Below are positions 37,242 through 45,886 of a DNA stretch of 64,000 nucleotides, piece after piece. Source of the DNA: Ulvibacterium sp. (GTDB lineage Bacteria; Bacteroidota; Bacteroidia; Flavobacteriales; Flavobacteriaceae); assembly GCF_028285715.1 (NCBI RefSeq), contig NZ_JANQOO010000020.1:124001-188000 (forward strand), given 5' to 3'. The position numbers and the translations under genes were made by a program. The notes beneath the pieces were generated by a model. It was not told the DNA's origin. It did no database searches and was given only the letters and a program-made list of their open reading frames with translations. The first letter of the stretch is position 1. Every line of letters begins with the position of its first letter.

Positions 37242-39053
37242 CTATAGTATATTGTCTTTCATACGGTTCCATGCTTTAATGAGCATAACACCGGAAATAG
37301 CAGCAACACCTGTTAAAATCAATGCTAAAGTGGTCTTTCCATAAATCCAATAGCCCGTAGCGAACATTGTGGAATAGACCAATACAACGCCCAATAGCAT
37401 GGCCGATACACCGGAAGGTACACTCCACTTTTCATTTTCCAAGACTACCTCATCATTATCCTCCTGGGCCTCTTTGACAACTTTTGACCAGCCCGGACCT
37501 CCTGGTTGGATCTTTTTATAAAAATCGCGTAGCACTTGTTTTGATTCCGGTTGGGTCATGTACGTGGCCGACAGCCAAATTACCGAAGTCACCAGCATAA
37601 TAAATGGTAGTTCACCCCATTCCGGCAATACCCCGGTATCCGAATCGAACAAGATGGGCCGTAATGAAGTTGTTTCCAGTAAAATAGCCAGAATACCGGA
37701 AGAGAACATGGCCGAAATTTCACTCCATGAGTTAATACGCCACCAAAACCATCGGAGAATGAAAATAAGCCCGGTACCGGCTCCAAACGACAGCAAAAGA
37801 TTGAAAATACCCATAGCATTTTGCATGGCCAAGGCCAAAAAGGCACTTAAAATCATCAAAACGACTGTAGACAAACGCCCCACGGCTACCATCTGTTTTT
37901 CAGTGGCATTTGGATTTATTTGCTGTTTATAAAAGTCAAAGACCATATAGGAGGATCCCCAGTTCAATTGGGTAGAGATGGTACTCATATAGGCCGCTAT
38001 CAAAGATGCCAATACAACGCCCAATAGGCCACTAGGCAGTTTGGTCAACATGGCGGAATAGGCCAAATCGTGCCCCAATTTATCCGCGGGCACATTTGGG
38101 AAAGCCTCTGAAATGCTCGCCACATCGGGATAAACGACCAATGAGGCCAAGGCTACCAAAATCCAGGGCCAAGGTCGCAAGGCGTAATGCATAATATTAA
38201 AGAAAAAAGTTGCGCCAATAGCATGATTTTCATTTTTCGCAGCCAGCATTCGTTGTGCGATATAGCCTCCACCGCCGGGTTCACCACCTGGGTACCAGGA
38301 ACTCCACCACTGTACCGCCAAAGGAATTACCAAAATGGTCACTACCGCCTTGGTATCGCTTAAGTCTGGGAGGATATTAAGCTTGTCCTTGACATTTTCA
38401 CTTTCAATAATGGCCTGTATCCCTCCAACCTCCGGAATGTTTACTAAGTAATAGGCCGCCCCAATAGCCCCCGCCATTGCTACAAAAAACAGTAAAAAAT
38501 CAGTATAGACCACACCCTTAAATCCCCCCAACGCACTAAAGATTACCGTTATCAGACCGGCACCTATTACCGTTTCCCAAGGTTCCAGTCCCAACATAAT
38601 TCCCCCTATCTTGATGGCCGCCAATGTTACCGCTGACATAGTGATAACATTGAACAAAATGCCCAAATATACGGCCCGGAACTTTCTTAGGAAACTGGCC
38701 GGGGCACCACCGTAGCGCAGCTCGTAAAATTCAAGATCGGTCTTTACGTTCGATTTTCTCCATAATTTGGCATAGACAAAAACCGTGAGCATCCCCGTAA
38801 GCAAAAAGCACCACCAACCCCAGTTGCCCGATACACCATTGGTACGAACGAGGTCCGTCACCAAATTGGGCGTGTCCGTGGAAAAGGTAGTAGCTACCAT
38901 AGAAAGGCCCAACAACCACCAAGGCATCGTTCTACCTGACAAAAAATATTCTGAGGAGTTTTTTCCCGATTTTTTCGAAACATAAATCCCAATTCCTAGG
39001 ACTATCGAGAAGAAAACAACAATAAAACTATAATCCAGTGTACTGAGTTCCAT
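37242..39053 (-). CDS. Sodium:solute symporter (SSS family)
   Basis: 603 residues with about 14 membrane segments. The SSS signature region is visible (SSEYFLSGRTMPWWLLGLSMVATTFSTDTP and YMSTISTQLNWGSSYMVFDFY); the second contains the sodium-site STQLNWG pattern. An extended C-terminus (from ~520) includes QEDNDEVVLENEKWS. It imports a sugar, sialic acid or organic acid with sodium. It precedes the NagX-like gene in a two-gene operon, divergent from the TauE/SafE gene. Confidence 0.88.
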   Translation of the reverse strand: MELSTLDYSFIVVFFSIVLGIGIYVSKKSGKNSSEYFLSGRTMPWWLLGLSMVATTFSTDTPNLVTDLVRTNGVSGNWGWWCFLLTGMLTVFVYAKLWRKSNVKTDLEFYELRYGGAPASFLRKFRAVYLGILFNVITMSAVTLAAIKIGGIMLGLEPWETVIGAGLITVIFSALGGFKGVVYTDFLLFFVAMAGAIGAAYYLVNIPEVGGIQAIIESENVKDKLNILPDLSDTKAVVTILVIPLAVQWWSSWYPGGEPGGGGYIAQRMLAAKNENHAIGATFFFNIMHYALRPWPWILVALASLVVYPDVASISEAFPNVPADKLGHDLAYSAMLTKLPSGLLGVVLASLIAAYMSTISTQLNWGSSYMVFDFYKQQINPNATEKQMVAVGRLSTVVLMILSAFLALAMQNAMGIFNLLLSFGAGTGLIFILRWFWWRINSWSEISAMFSSGILAILLETTSLRPILFDSDTGVLPEWGELPFIMLVTSVIWLSATYMTQPESKQVLRDFYKKIQPGGPGWSKVVKEAQEDNDEVVLENEKWSVPSGVSAMLLGVVLVYSTMFATGYWIYGKTTLALILTGVAAISGVMLIKAWNRMKDNIL

Positions 39054-39095
39054 AGATTGGTTTTGGTTAATGGATAAAGATATTATTTTTTAGGA

Positions 39096-39103
39096 TACTT
39101 TTG
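39096..39103 (+). promoter_or_regulatory. Possible -7 element before the TauE/SafE gene
   Basis: TACTTTTG matches TAnnTTTG 24 bases before the GTG start. No TTG is present at the expected distance upstream, so the assignment is weak. Confidence 0.3.
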
Positions 39104-39127
39104 TGGTTCCACTGTTAATCTACCTTA

Positions 39128-39883
39128 GTGCTACCGACCCTAGTATCCGAAATTCCAATTACTTCCTGGACCTTGGCTTATATTGCAGCCTTCGTCATCG
39201 GTGTCTCCAAAAGTGGCATTAAGGGAATAGCCATCATCATCGTAACATTTATGGCTTTGGCCTTTGGTGCTAAGGAGTCTACAGGTCTTATCGTGCCCCT
39301 TCTGATAGTTGGGGATATTTTTGCCGTAATCTATTACAATAGACATACCCAATGGAAATACATTGCCCGCTTTCTACCATGGATGATGGCCGGTGTGCTT
39401 ATCGGGGTCTTGATAGGTAAGGATTTGGATGAAGATACCTTTAAGATCGGAATGGCCTTCATTATCTTGGGAAGTGTGATTATGATGTATTGGTGGGATC
39501 GAAGAAAGTCCAAAACGGTTCCTGATCACTGGGCATTTGCTGGATTCATGGGTGTTATGGCCGGGATTACCACGATGATAGGAAATTTGGCTGGGGCCTT
39601 CGCCAATATCTTTTTCTTGGCCATGCGTTTACCCAAAAACGAGTTTATCGGGACCGCTGCCTGGTTGTTCCTGATCATCAACGTGTTTAAGCTTCCCTTT
39701 CATATATGGTCTTGGGGAACCATTACTTGGGAATCCGTACTCATAGATTTAAGGTTAGTCCCTGGGATTTTTATAGGCTTATACGTTGGGGTACGCCTAG
39801 TAAAAATAATACGGGAGGGTTTTTATAGAAAGATGATATTGATACTGACTGCCCTTGGGGCCGTATTGATTCTATTCCGTTAA
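39128..39883 (+). CDS. Sulfite exporter TauE/SafE family protein
   Basis: 251 residues from a GTG start (MLPTLVSEIPITSW), with 7-8 membrane helices. Family features: YIAAFVIGVSKSGIKGIAII at the first repeat and GFMGVMAGITTMIGNLAGAFANIFFLAMRLPKNEFIGTAA at the second. TauE/SafE proteins export sulfite, sulfoacetate or other organic anions, but the substrate is rarely known. It precedes the AGE epimerase by 35 bases on the same strand, so both may be co-transcribed with the same sugar pathway. Confidence 0.85.
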   Translation: MLPTLVSEIPITSWTLAYIAAFVIGVSKSGIKGIAIIIVTFMALAFGAKESTGLIVPLLIVGDIFAVIYYNRHTQWKYIARFLPWMMAGVLIGVLIGKDLDEDTFKIGMAFIILGSVIMMYWWDRRKSKTVPDHWAFAGFMGVMAGITTMIGNLAGAFANIFFLAMRLPKNEFIGTAAWLFLIINVFKLPFHIWSWGTITWESVLIDLRLVPGIFIGLYVGVRLVKIIREGFYRKMILILTALGAVLILFR

Positions 39884-39918
39884 TTGCTATCCATTTATCA
39901 AGAAATATAAGTAGCTTT

Positions 39919-41340
39919 ATGTCTCTTAGAACGAAGCTAATGTTTAGCCCGATTTCCAACAAGTACATAAGTCTAAAGCCGGCATTCCTTTTATCCGTAA
40001 TGCTCTTGGTTTCTTGTGGAACGGAGAAGGCCAAACCAGTGCCGGATAGAGGACTATTATCTGAAATTGAGGTTTCCTTGGATACACTGGTTGAGATCTG
40101 GTACCCCAAAACCGTGGACAATAGTAATGGCGGGTTTTGGTCCGATTTCGATTACAAATGGGAAAAAGAAGGTCCGCAGAACAAAATGCTGGTAAGCCAG
40201 GCACGTCATATCTGGACAGCCTCGACCTTGGCTCTTTTTTATAAGGATAAAAAGTACGAAGAAATCGCAGCGCATGGATATCGCTTCCTAAGAGATGTAA
40301 TGTGGGACGGAACCAATGGTGGCTTCCACACCCTGCTACATGTAAAGAACGATTCTTCAAGAATCTTGTCCAAAACCAAGAGCACCTATGGTAACTCCTT
40401 TGCCATCTATGGGCTCGCCACCTATTACAAAGCTTCCAAGGATACAGCTGCCCTAAATCTGGCAAAAAAAACCTTTTTATGGTTAGAGGAACATGCACAT
40501 GACCCCATACACAAAGGCTATTTCGATGTCCTTCAGCTCGATGGCTCTTGGTTTTTGGATGTCAAAACAAATGATGCCGATTATGACAATTTTGTACGAA
40601 AGGATTGGAAGGATCAAAACTCCTCCATTCACCTTTTGGAGAGTTTTACCGCCCTGTACGAGGTATGGCGGAATCCCCTATTGAAAGAACGCTTGGAAGA
40701 AATGCTAGGATTAATACGGGATACCATTACTACCCCAAAGGGTCACCTTAATTTGTACCTGGAACGTGACTGGAAGCCAATATCACTACAGGATTCAACA
40801 GATGCCTATAGAAAGCAAAATTTGTGGATGGATCATGTTTCCTTTGGTCATGATGTGGAAACCGCCTTCCTTATGTTGGAGGCCTCCCATATACTTGGAA
40901 GGAAAAAAGATTCCATCACCTTGGGAAAAGCAAAAAATATGGTAGATCATGCCTTGGAATGGGGCTGGGATCGAGAGAGCGGAGGATTTTATTACGAGGG
41001 CGCTTATTGGGATAAAGTGGGCAGGCGTACTATTGAAAACGAGGCAAAAGTATGGTGGACGCAAGCGGAGGGGCTTAATTCCCTTTTGCTATTTTCCAAA
41101 TTGTTTCCGGATGAATCGAGGTATCTCGAATTGTTTGAAAAACAATGGGACCATATAATTACACATATGATCGATTACGAATACGGCGGTTGGTTCCACG
41201 AAGGATTGGACACCAATCCGGAGGCCAAATATGACGCAAAGGCCCACAATTGGAAAGTAAACTATCATAATATCCGGGCTTTGGTGAACACTATACAAAT
41301 GCTAAAGGGTGAATTCCCTTTGACCGATACGAAACATTGA
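39919..41340 (+). CDS. AGE-family epimerase/isomerase, lipoprotein
   Basis: 473 residues. The signal peptide contains the lipobox LLVSC near residue 33, so it is likely periplasmic or surface-exposed. The alpha/alpha-barrel of N-acylglucosamine or cellobiose 2-epimerases is clear: VDNSNGGFWSDFDYKW, MLVSQARHIWTASTLALFY (the RHIW active-site block), WMDHVSFGHDVETAFLMLEA and NWKVNYHNIRALVN, which ends with the active-site His/Arg. Sequence resembles cellobiose/mannobiose epimerases more than renin-binding proteins. An alternative start is M8. Confidence 0.85.
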   Translation: MSLRTKLMFSPISNKYISLKPAFLLSVMLLVSCGTEKAKPVPDRGLLSEIEVSLDTLVEIWYPKTVDNSNGGFWSDFDYKWEKEGPQNKMLVSQARHIWTASTLALFYKDKKYEEIAAHGYRFLRDVMWDGTNGGFHTLLHVKNDSSRILSKTKSTYGNSFAIYGLATYYKASKDTAALNLAKKTFLWLEEHAHDPIHKGYFDVLQLDGSWFLDVKTNDADYDNFVRKDWKDQNSSIHLLESFTALYEVWRNPLLKERLEEMLGLIRDTITTPKGHLNLYLERDWKPISLQDSTDAYRKQNLWMDHVSFGHDVETAFLMLEASHILGRKKDSITLGKAKNMVDHALEWGWDRESGGFYYEGAYWDKVGRRTIENEAKVWWTQAEGLNSLLLFSKLFPDESRYLELFEKQWDHIITHMIDYEYGGWFHEGLDTNPEAKYDAKAHNWKVNYHNIRALVNTIQMLKGEFPLTDTKH

Positions 41341-41361
41341 AAGTAGTAATTTGTCGTTTTC

Positions 41362-42375
41362 CTAACGGGTATACTTTTCCATGGTGTACAACTCCGGTTC
41401 CCCTCCTCGATTTCCACAACCAGAGGCAACATACAAATTCCCTTCATATTCCAACACCCCGGTACCATGCCTTCCTTCAATCATTGAGGGGAGAGATCGC
41501 CAAGTATTGCTACCAAAAGCAAGTGCTTCTACATGGGCATGCGCCTTTTCCTGGTTGCTGGACTCTCCTCCCAACACCAAAATCTCATTCCCCTGCAAAA
41601 TTGCCATGTTACCTGCACGTTGGGTAGGTATATCATTAGGAAGGGTATTCCAACTATTACTGGCAATGTCATATACATCAACCTTTCCTAAAGTACTTCC
41701 AAAAGGCTCATCGGATGCTCCGGTATTTCGTCCGGCCAGCACGTAAATCTTTCCGTTGGCTTCAACGGACTGAAAGTGATCCCTTGGTCTCGGGGCATCG
41801 GCCAGAACCTTCCATTCACCTGTATTCAGGTCATAGCTATCCATCCAATTCTTATGATCTCCGATATGGCCGTTCTTTATTCCGCAGGAGACATATATTT
41901 TTCCATCATAAATAACATTTCCTGTGGAACCCCTTAACCGTTCCGAAGGAATTTCATCTCCTTTGGACCAGTTATCGGCCAGAGGGTCGTAAATGTAAAT
42001 CGTCCTTACAGGTGTTTCATTAGGCCATGCTCCAGTAAATGCCCCAACGATATATATCCGATTTTTGTGGACAACAGGTTGAAAATGATGGATCTCTATG
42101 GGTGGCTCCATACCTTGGGTCCATTTTTGAGTTTGCGTATCGTAGATACTTACAGGACGTATGCCCCGTCCTCCAAGCAGATAAAATTTGTCCTCAACCT
42201 TTACAAAAGCCGCCTCATGGCGTTGTACCGGTTTACTTCCATCCTTGGAAACAACTGATCCCCATGAGGATTCCACTACCTGTTTTTGATTGGTCATCCC
42301 TTCAGTACTTTTTGGCGCTTCCCTGCATGCCCCAATAATCAATAGAAAGCAGGTGAGAGCAAATGTATTTTTCAT
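41362..42375 (-). CDS. Kelch-repeat lipoprotein
   Basis: 337 residues. MKNTFALTCFLLIIGAC gives a lipoprotein signal with C17. At least five Kelch blades follow: KFYLLGGRGIRPVSIYD, RIYIVGAFTGAWPNE, KIYVSCGIKNGH, KIYVLAGRNTGASDE and EILVLGGESSN, each with the GG/YD/W pattern. It forms a beta-propeller and is exported. Kelch proteins in sialic-acid clusters (NanM) act as mutarotases, which fits the AGE epimerase next door, but no other sialic-acid gene is present. Confidence 0.85.
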   Translation of the reverse strand: MKNTFALTCFLLIIGACREAPKSTEGMTNQKQVVESSWGSVVSKDGSKPVQRHEAAFVKVEDKFYLLGGRGIRPVSIYDTQTQKWTQGMEPPIEIHHFQPVVHKNRIYIVGAFTGAWPNETPVRTIYIYDPLADNWSKGDEIPSERLRGSTGNVIYDGKIYVSCGIKNGHIGDHKNWMDSYDLNTGEWKVLADAPRPRDHFQSVEANGKIYVLAGRNTGASDEPFGSTLGKVDVYDIASNSWNTLPNDIPTQRAGNMAILQGNEILVLGGESSNQEKAHAHVEALAFGSNTWRSLPSMIEGRHGTGVLEYEGNLYVASGCGNRGGEPELYTMEKYTR

Positions 42376-42430
42376 GTGTTTAAAATTTTTAAATGCCTAT
42401 AAATAAACTATATAAAAATTTAAGAACCCA

Positions 42431-42447
42431 TGCAACCACTCGTTGCA
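42431..42447. promoter_or_regulatory. Palindrome TGCAAC-N5-GTTGCA, candidate operator of the Kelch gene
   Basis: Six-base arms with a 5-base spacer, perfectly symmetrical, 56 bases upstream of the Kelch start. LacI/GntR-type sugar regulators bind dyads of this size; no matching regulator gene is in the window. Confidence 0.35.
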
Positions 42448-42671
42448 GTCGTTCTCTCATGAATTTATTTTAATCATTTCACTGTGTGTAGTTTTTGATT
42501 AAAAAATTCATGTTCGTTTCATCTGATGTTGAATTAATTTCTTGAGATGATCAAATGTACTAAAACTAAAAATTCATCTTTGGCGATTTCCGTTGGCTGA
42601 ATTCTGTGCGATTTCAGGTACAAGTTTAAAATTCCATAAATACTTGGTAAGCATTTCTTAACTTCAAAAAA

Positions 42672-42686
42672 TTTACATATGGTAAA
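42672..42686. promoter_or_regulatory. Operator-like dyad TTTAC-N5-GTAAA, copy 1
   Basis: TTTACATATGGTAAA lies 57 bases before the transporter start. A second copy with the opposite spacer orientation (TTTACCATTTGTAAA) follows 42 bases away centre to centre. Reverse-complementing copy 2 gives a 14 of 15 match to copy 1. Candidate site for the XRE-cupin regulator encoded at 45887. Confidence 0.45.
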
Positions 42687-42713
42687 AAATTACAGAATAT
42701 TGTCCTTAAAAAA

Positions 42714-42728
42714 TTTACCATTTGTAAA
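42714..42728. promoter_or_regulatory. Operator-like dyad TTTAC-N5-GTAAA, copy 2
   Basis: TTTACCATTTGTAAA ends 14 bases before the transporter start codon, where bound protein would block translation or initiation. Partner of the copy at 42672; the centres are 42 bases apart, about four helical turns. Confidence 0.45.
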
Positions 42729-42742
42729 CCCATCCCAAGTTT

Positions 42743-44032
42743 TTGAAACTTAGCAAAAAAGATAGCCGCGTTTTGTTTTTTGGAGCGTTCGCCTCTTTTG
42801 GGGTGTACTTTTGCATGTATGCATTTCGAAAACCATTTACAGTAGCGACCTATGAAAACTATTTTCTCTGGGGGGTGAATTACAAAATAATGCTAATCAT
42901 CCTGCAGGTGCTTGGGTATATGCTTTCCAAGTTTGTTGGCATCAAAGTGATTTCAGGTCTACGGGTAAAAAGCAGGTTCGGATACCTCATTGGAATGATC
43001 GTGATGGCAGAGTTAAGTCTTATTTTATTCGGACTCGTTCCCAACCCCTATAACTCGGTTTTTATGTTCACAAACGGTTTGTCGCTTGGCATGATATGGG
43101 GTGTAGTATTTTCATATTTGGAAGGGCGCCGGTTTACGGAAATTCTTGGGGTAGCCCTATGTTCCAGTTTTATAGTTTCCAGCGGAGCCGTAAAGTCGGC
43201 AGGGCTTTTGGTCATAAAGTATTTTGGTGTTTCCGAATTTTGGATGCCGGCAGTGACAGGGCTTATATTTATGCCTCCCTTCCTCGTTTTTGCCATGCTT
43301 CTGGAAAAAATCCCCAGGCCTGATGCAGAAGACAGGTTGTTGCGAAAGGAAAGAAAGCCTATGAATACCGAAGATCGCCTAAAAACAGTTCGGAATTTTT
43401 TTCTCCCTTTGGTCATTTTGGTTTTTTTCTATATCTGTTTGACGGCGTTGCGGGATTTCCGCGATAATTTTTCCCGAGAAATTTGGGACTCCGTAGGTTT
43501 CGAAGATAACGCCTCCATCTATACCTTAACCGAAGTTCCTGTGGCCTTATTGGTACTGCTATTGATAGGACTTTTCTTTTTTATTAAAAAGAATTATAGA
43601 GCCTTTGTTTCCTATCATTACTTACTTATCGGTGGTAGTTTATTCATTGGCTTGTCCTCCTTGCTTTATCAGACCAATGTGGTCGGCCCAGTTTTTTGGA
43701 TGATAAGCATAGGGCTGGGATTATACGCATGTTACGTCCCCTTCAATTGTTTGTTTTTTGATAGAATGATCGCGACCTTTCGCATAAACGGTAATGCCGG
43801 ATTTCTTATTTACATTGCCGATGCCTTTGGTTACCTGGGCAGTGTGGCGGTGTTACTTTATAAGAATTTTGGAAGGACGGATATATCTTGGTTGGAATTT
43901 TTTGTAGAGGGCACTTACGTTGTTGCCATCATAGGTTTTGTCGTCTCGGTTTTGTCCTTGGCCTACTTTAAGAAAAAATACAATAGCGGGGTCTATGATC
44001 CCCCACAGAAAATCTCCATTGTTGAATTATGA
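42743..44032 (+). CDS. DUF5690 family MFS-type transporter
   Basis: 429 residues with 12 hydrophobic helices, starting at TTG (MKLSKKDSRVLFFGAFASFGVYFCMYAFRKPFTVA); no ATG is suitably placed. The YFCMYAFRKPF region is the signature of DUF5690, an MFS branch related to phosphate-ester antiporters such as glycerol-3-phosphate transporters. It overlaps the FAD oxidoreductase gene by 4 bases (ATGA), so they form an operon. Its likely cargo is the aminophosphonate, or a phospho-compound, that the downstream enzymes degrade; this is inference from context. Confidence 0.85.
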   Translation: MKLSKKDSRVLFFGAFASFGVYFCMYAFRKPFTVATYENYFLWGVNYKIMLIILQVLGYMLSKFVGIKVISGLRVKSRFGYLIGMIVMAELSLILFGLVPNPYNSVFMFTNGLSLGMIWGVVFSYLEGRRFTEILGVALCSSFIVSSGAVKSAGLLVIKYFGVSEFWMPAVTGLIFMPPFLVFAMLLEKIPRPDAEDRLLRKERKPMNTEDRLKTVRNFFLPLVILVFFYICLTALRDFRDNFSREIWDSVGFEDNASIYTLTEVPVALLVLLLIGLFFFIKKNYRAFVSYHYLLIGGSLFIGLSSLLYQTNVVGPVFWMISIGLGLYACYVPFNCLFFDRMIATFRINGNAGFLIYIADAFGYLGSVAVLLYKNFGRTDISWLEFFVEGTYVVAIIGFVVSVLSLAYFKKKYNSGVYDPPQKISIVEL

Positions 44033-45192
44033 GAAATGTTTATGACTTAATTGTAATAGGCGGAGGGGTATTGGGAACATTTCACGCCTACCACGCCATA
44101 AAAAAAGGGTTGGCGGTGGCCCTCATCGAAAAAAATGAGACTCCCCAAGGGGCCACGGTACGCAATTTTGGTCAGGTAGTCCCTTCGGGAATGAATGGCA
44201 AATGGCAAAAGTTTGGGAGGGAAAGCCTTAAAATCTATAAAGACATCCAATCAAAATTTGATGTTTCGGTAAGACAAGAAGGCACGGTCTATCTGGCTTC
44301 AAATGAAGACGAGATTCGATTACTTGAAGAACTTTCCGAAATAAATAAAAAAAACGACTATTCCTCCCGGTTATTGACCAAAAAGGAATGCTTGCAAAAT
44401 TATCCAACCCTAAGGGAAGATTATGTAAAAGCCGGACTGTTCTTTCCTGAGGAGGTAATCGTTGAACCGAGGTTGATGATCAATCGTTTACACGCCTATT
44501 TAGTGGAGCTCGGTTTGGAACTATACACGAATACGGAAGCTATTGAATGTCATAGTCTAGTTGACTATGTTAGTGTCCATACTGCCAAAGGGGACACTTT
44601 TTCCGCAGGTGAAGTGATTATTTGCAATGGTAGTGATTTCAAGACCTTATATCCATTGCTGTTCAACGAAAGTGATTTGGAAATTTCAAAATTGCAGATG
44701 ATGCAGACCAAATCCCAAGGAACTTCTTGTGTAAAAGGCTCTGTTTTGACCGGACTTTCCATTAGACGTTATGAGGCATTCGCCGAATGTCCTTCATTCA
44801 AAGCAGTAAAGGCCAAGGAGGAGCCAAATTCATTTGAGAAAAAGTGGGGTGTCCATATTCTTTTTAAGCAGGCTGTCGATGGTTCTATCATTTTAGGAGA
44901 TTCCCATGAATATGCCCCTGCGGAACATATGGACGACCTTGGATTCGATATCAACATGGATATAGATCGTTTTATTTTGAACGAGGCCCAAAAAATAATG
45001 GATCTCCCAACCTATGAAATTCAGAACCGCTGGACAGGGCGGTATTCCCAATGCAAAAATTCCGATATTTATCAAAGAACAATAGACAACAACATCCACA
45101 TTGTAACCGGAATCGGAGGCAAAGGAATGACGGGCAGTGCCGGTTTCGCAAAGGAAAATATAAATTCAATATTTCATTTTAAGCATGCATAA
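44029..45192 (+). CDS. FAD-dependent amine oxidoreductase, TIGR03364-type (phosphonate-associated)
   Basis: 387 residues. The FAD fold is DLIVIGGGVLGTFHAYHAIKKG (6-27), followed by ALIEKNETPQGATVRNFGQVVPSGMNG; RNFGQVVPSG is the distinctive loop of the TIGR03364 family, which is found in phosphonate gene clusters. C-terminal FAD contacts are NRWTGRYSQCKN and IVTGIGGKGMTGSAGFAKE. Family members have been reported to oxidise 2-aminoethylphosphonate or its N-alkyl forms to phosphonoacetaldehyde; substrate here is inferred. Overlaps its neighbours by 4 and 8 bases. Confidence 0.8.
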   Translation: MRNVYDLIVIGGGVLGTFHAYHAIKKGLAVALIEKNETPQGATVRNFGQVVPSGMNGKWQKFGRESLKIYKDIQSKFDVSVRQEGTVYLASNEDEIRLLEELSEINKKNDYSSRLLTKKECLQNYPTLREDYVKAGLFFPEEVIVEPRLMINRLHAYLVELGLELYTNTEAIECHSLVDYVSVHTAKGDTFSAGEVIICNGSDFKTLYPLLFNESDLEISKLQMMQTKSQGTSCVKGSVLTGLSIRRYEAFAECPSFKAVKAKEEPNSFEKKWGVHILFKQAVDGSIILGDSHEYAPAEHMDDLGFDINMDIDRFILNEAQKIMDLPTYEIQNRWTGRYSQCKNSDIYQRTIDNNIHIVTGIGGKGMTGSAGFAKENINSIFHFKHA

Positions 45193-45868
45193 GATAGAAT
45201 TGGCCGTTTTTGATATGGCGGGAACTGTGGTAGATGAGGACAACGTAGTATACAAAACATTACAAAAGGCCATTAACAAAAAAGGATACCTTTTAACCTT
45301 AGACTTTGTACTGGAACATGGGGCAGGAAAGGAAAAACATCAGGCCATAAAGGACATCCTTCGTATTGAGGAAGGTTATGATCAAGATGAGACTGCGAAG
45401 GAAATTTTTAAGGACTTCAAAAAAATGTTGGGAAAGGCCTATCAGGATTTGAGTGTAACCACCTATGCGGGAGTCGAAGATTTACTCGATACCTTAAAAA
45501 AGCTAAATATTAAAGTGGCCTTAAACACAGGTTACGACAAGAACACGGCACAATTGCTCCTGGACAAAATGAATTGGACCATGGGAATTCACTATGATAT
45601 ATTGATTACGGCGGACGATGTAAAAAGAGGAAGACCAAATCCCGATATGATTTTTGAGGCCATGGACATTCTTCAAATCAACAATCCTTCCAAAGTCTTA
45701 AAAGCCGGTGACTCGATCATTGACATCCAAGAAGGTAAAAATGCAAGATGTGGTATGACTATTGGCGTTACCACAGGAGCCCACACCAGGGAACAGTTAA
45801 GTTCCGCAAAGCCCACCTATGTTTTGGATTCGTTGATAGAACTGGAAGAAATCCTGACTTCGAACTAA
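45185..45868 (+). CDS. Phosphonatase-like HAD hydrolase (PhnX-related)
   Basis: 227 residues. HAD motif I is VFDMAGTVVDEDNVVY, motif II contains ALNTGYDK, motif III K and motif IV KAGDSIIDIQEGKNA. The 'DxAGTxxD' start, with Ala after the nucleophile, is the mark of phosphonoacetaldehyde hydrolases and the TIGR03351 phosphonatase-like family. The cap domain has lysines (GAGKEKHQAIKDIL) where PhnX has its Schiff-base lysine; which one would serve is not decided. It should split phosphonoacetaldehyde to acetaldehyde and phosphate. Overlaps the FAD gene by 8 bases. Confidence 0.8.
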   Translation: MHKIELAVFDMAGTVVDEDNVVYKTLQKAINKKGYLLTLDFVLEHGAGKEKHQAIKDILRIEEGYDQDETAKEIFKDFKKMLGKAYQDLSVTTYAGVEDLLDTLKKLNIKVALNTGYDKNTAQLLLDKMNWTMGIHYDILITADDVKRGRPNPDMIFEAMDILQINNPSKVLKAGDSIIDIQEGKNARCGMTIGVTTGAHTREQLSSAKPTYVLDSLIELEEILTSN

Positions 45869-45886
45869 AACCAGACGGGCACTACG

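Larger units (their letters stand above)
42376..42742. other. Intergenic region with three palindromes
   Basis: 367 bases, AT-rich, between the Kelch gene and the DUF5690 transporter gene, which are divergent. No coding sequence was seen. It holds TGCAAC-N5-GTTGCA at 42431-42447, 56 bases before the Kelch start, and two copies of TTTAC-N5-GTAAA at 42672-42686 and 42714-42728 near the transporter start. Confidence 0.7.
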
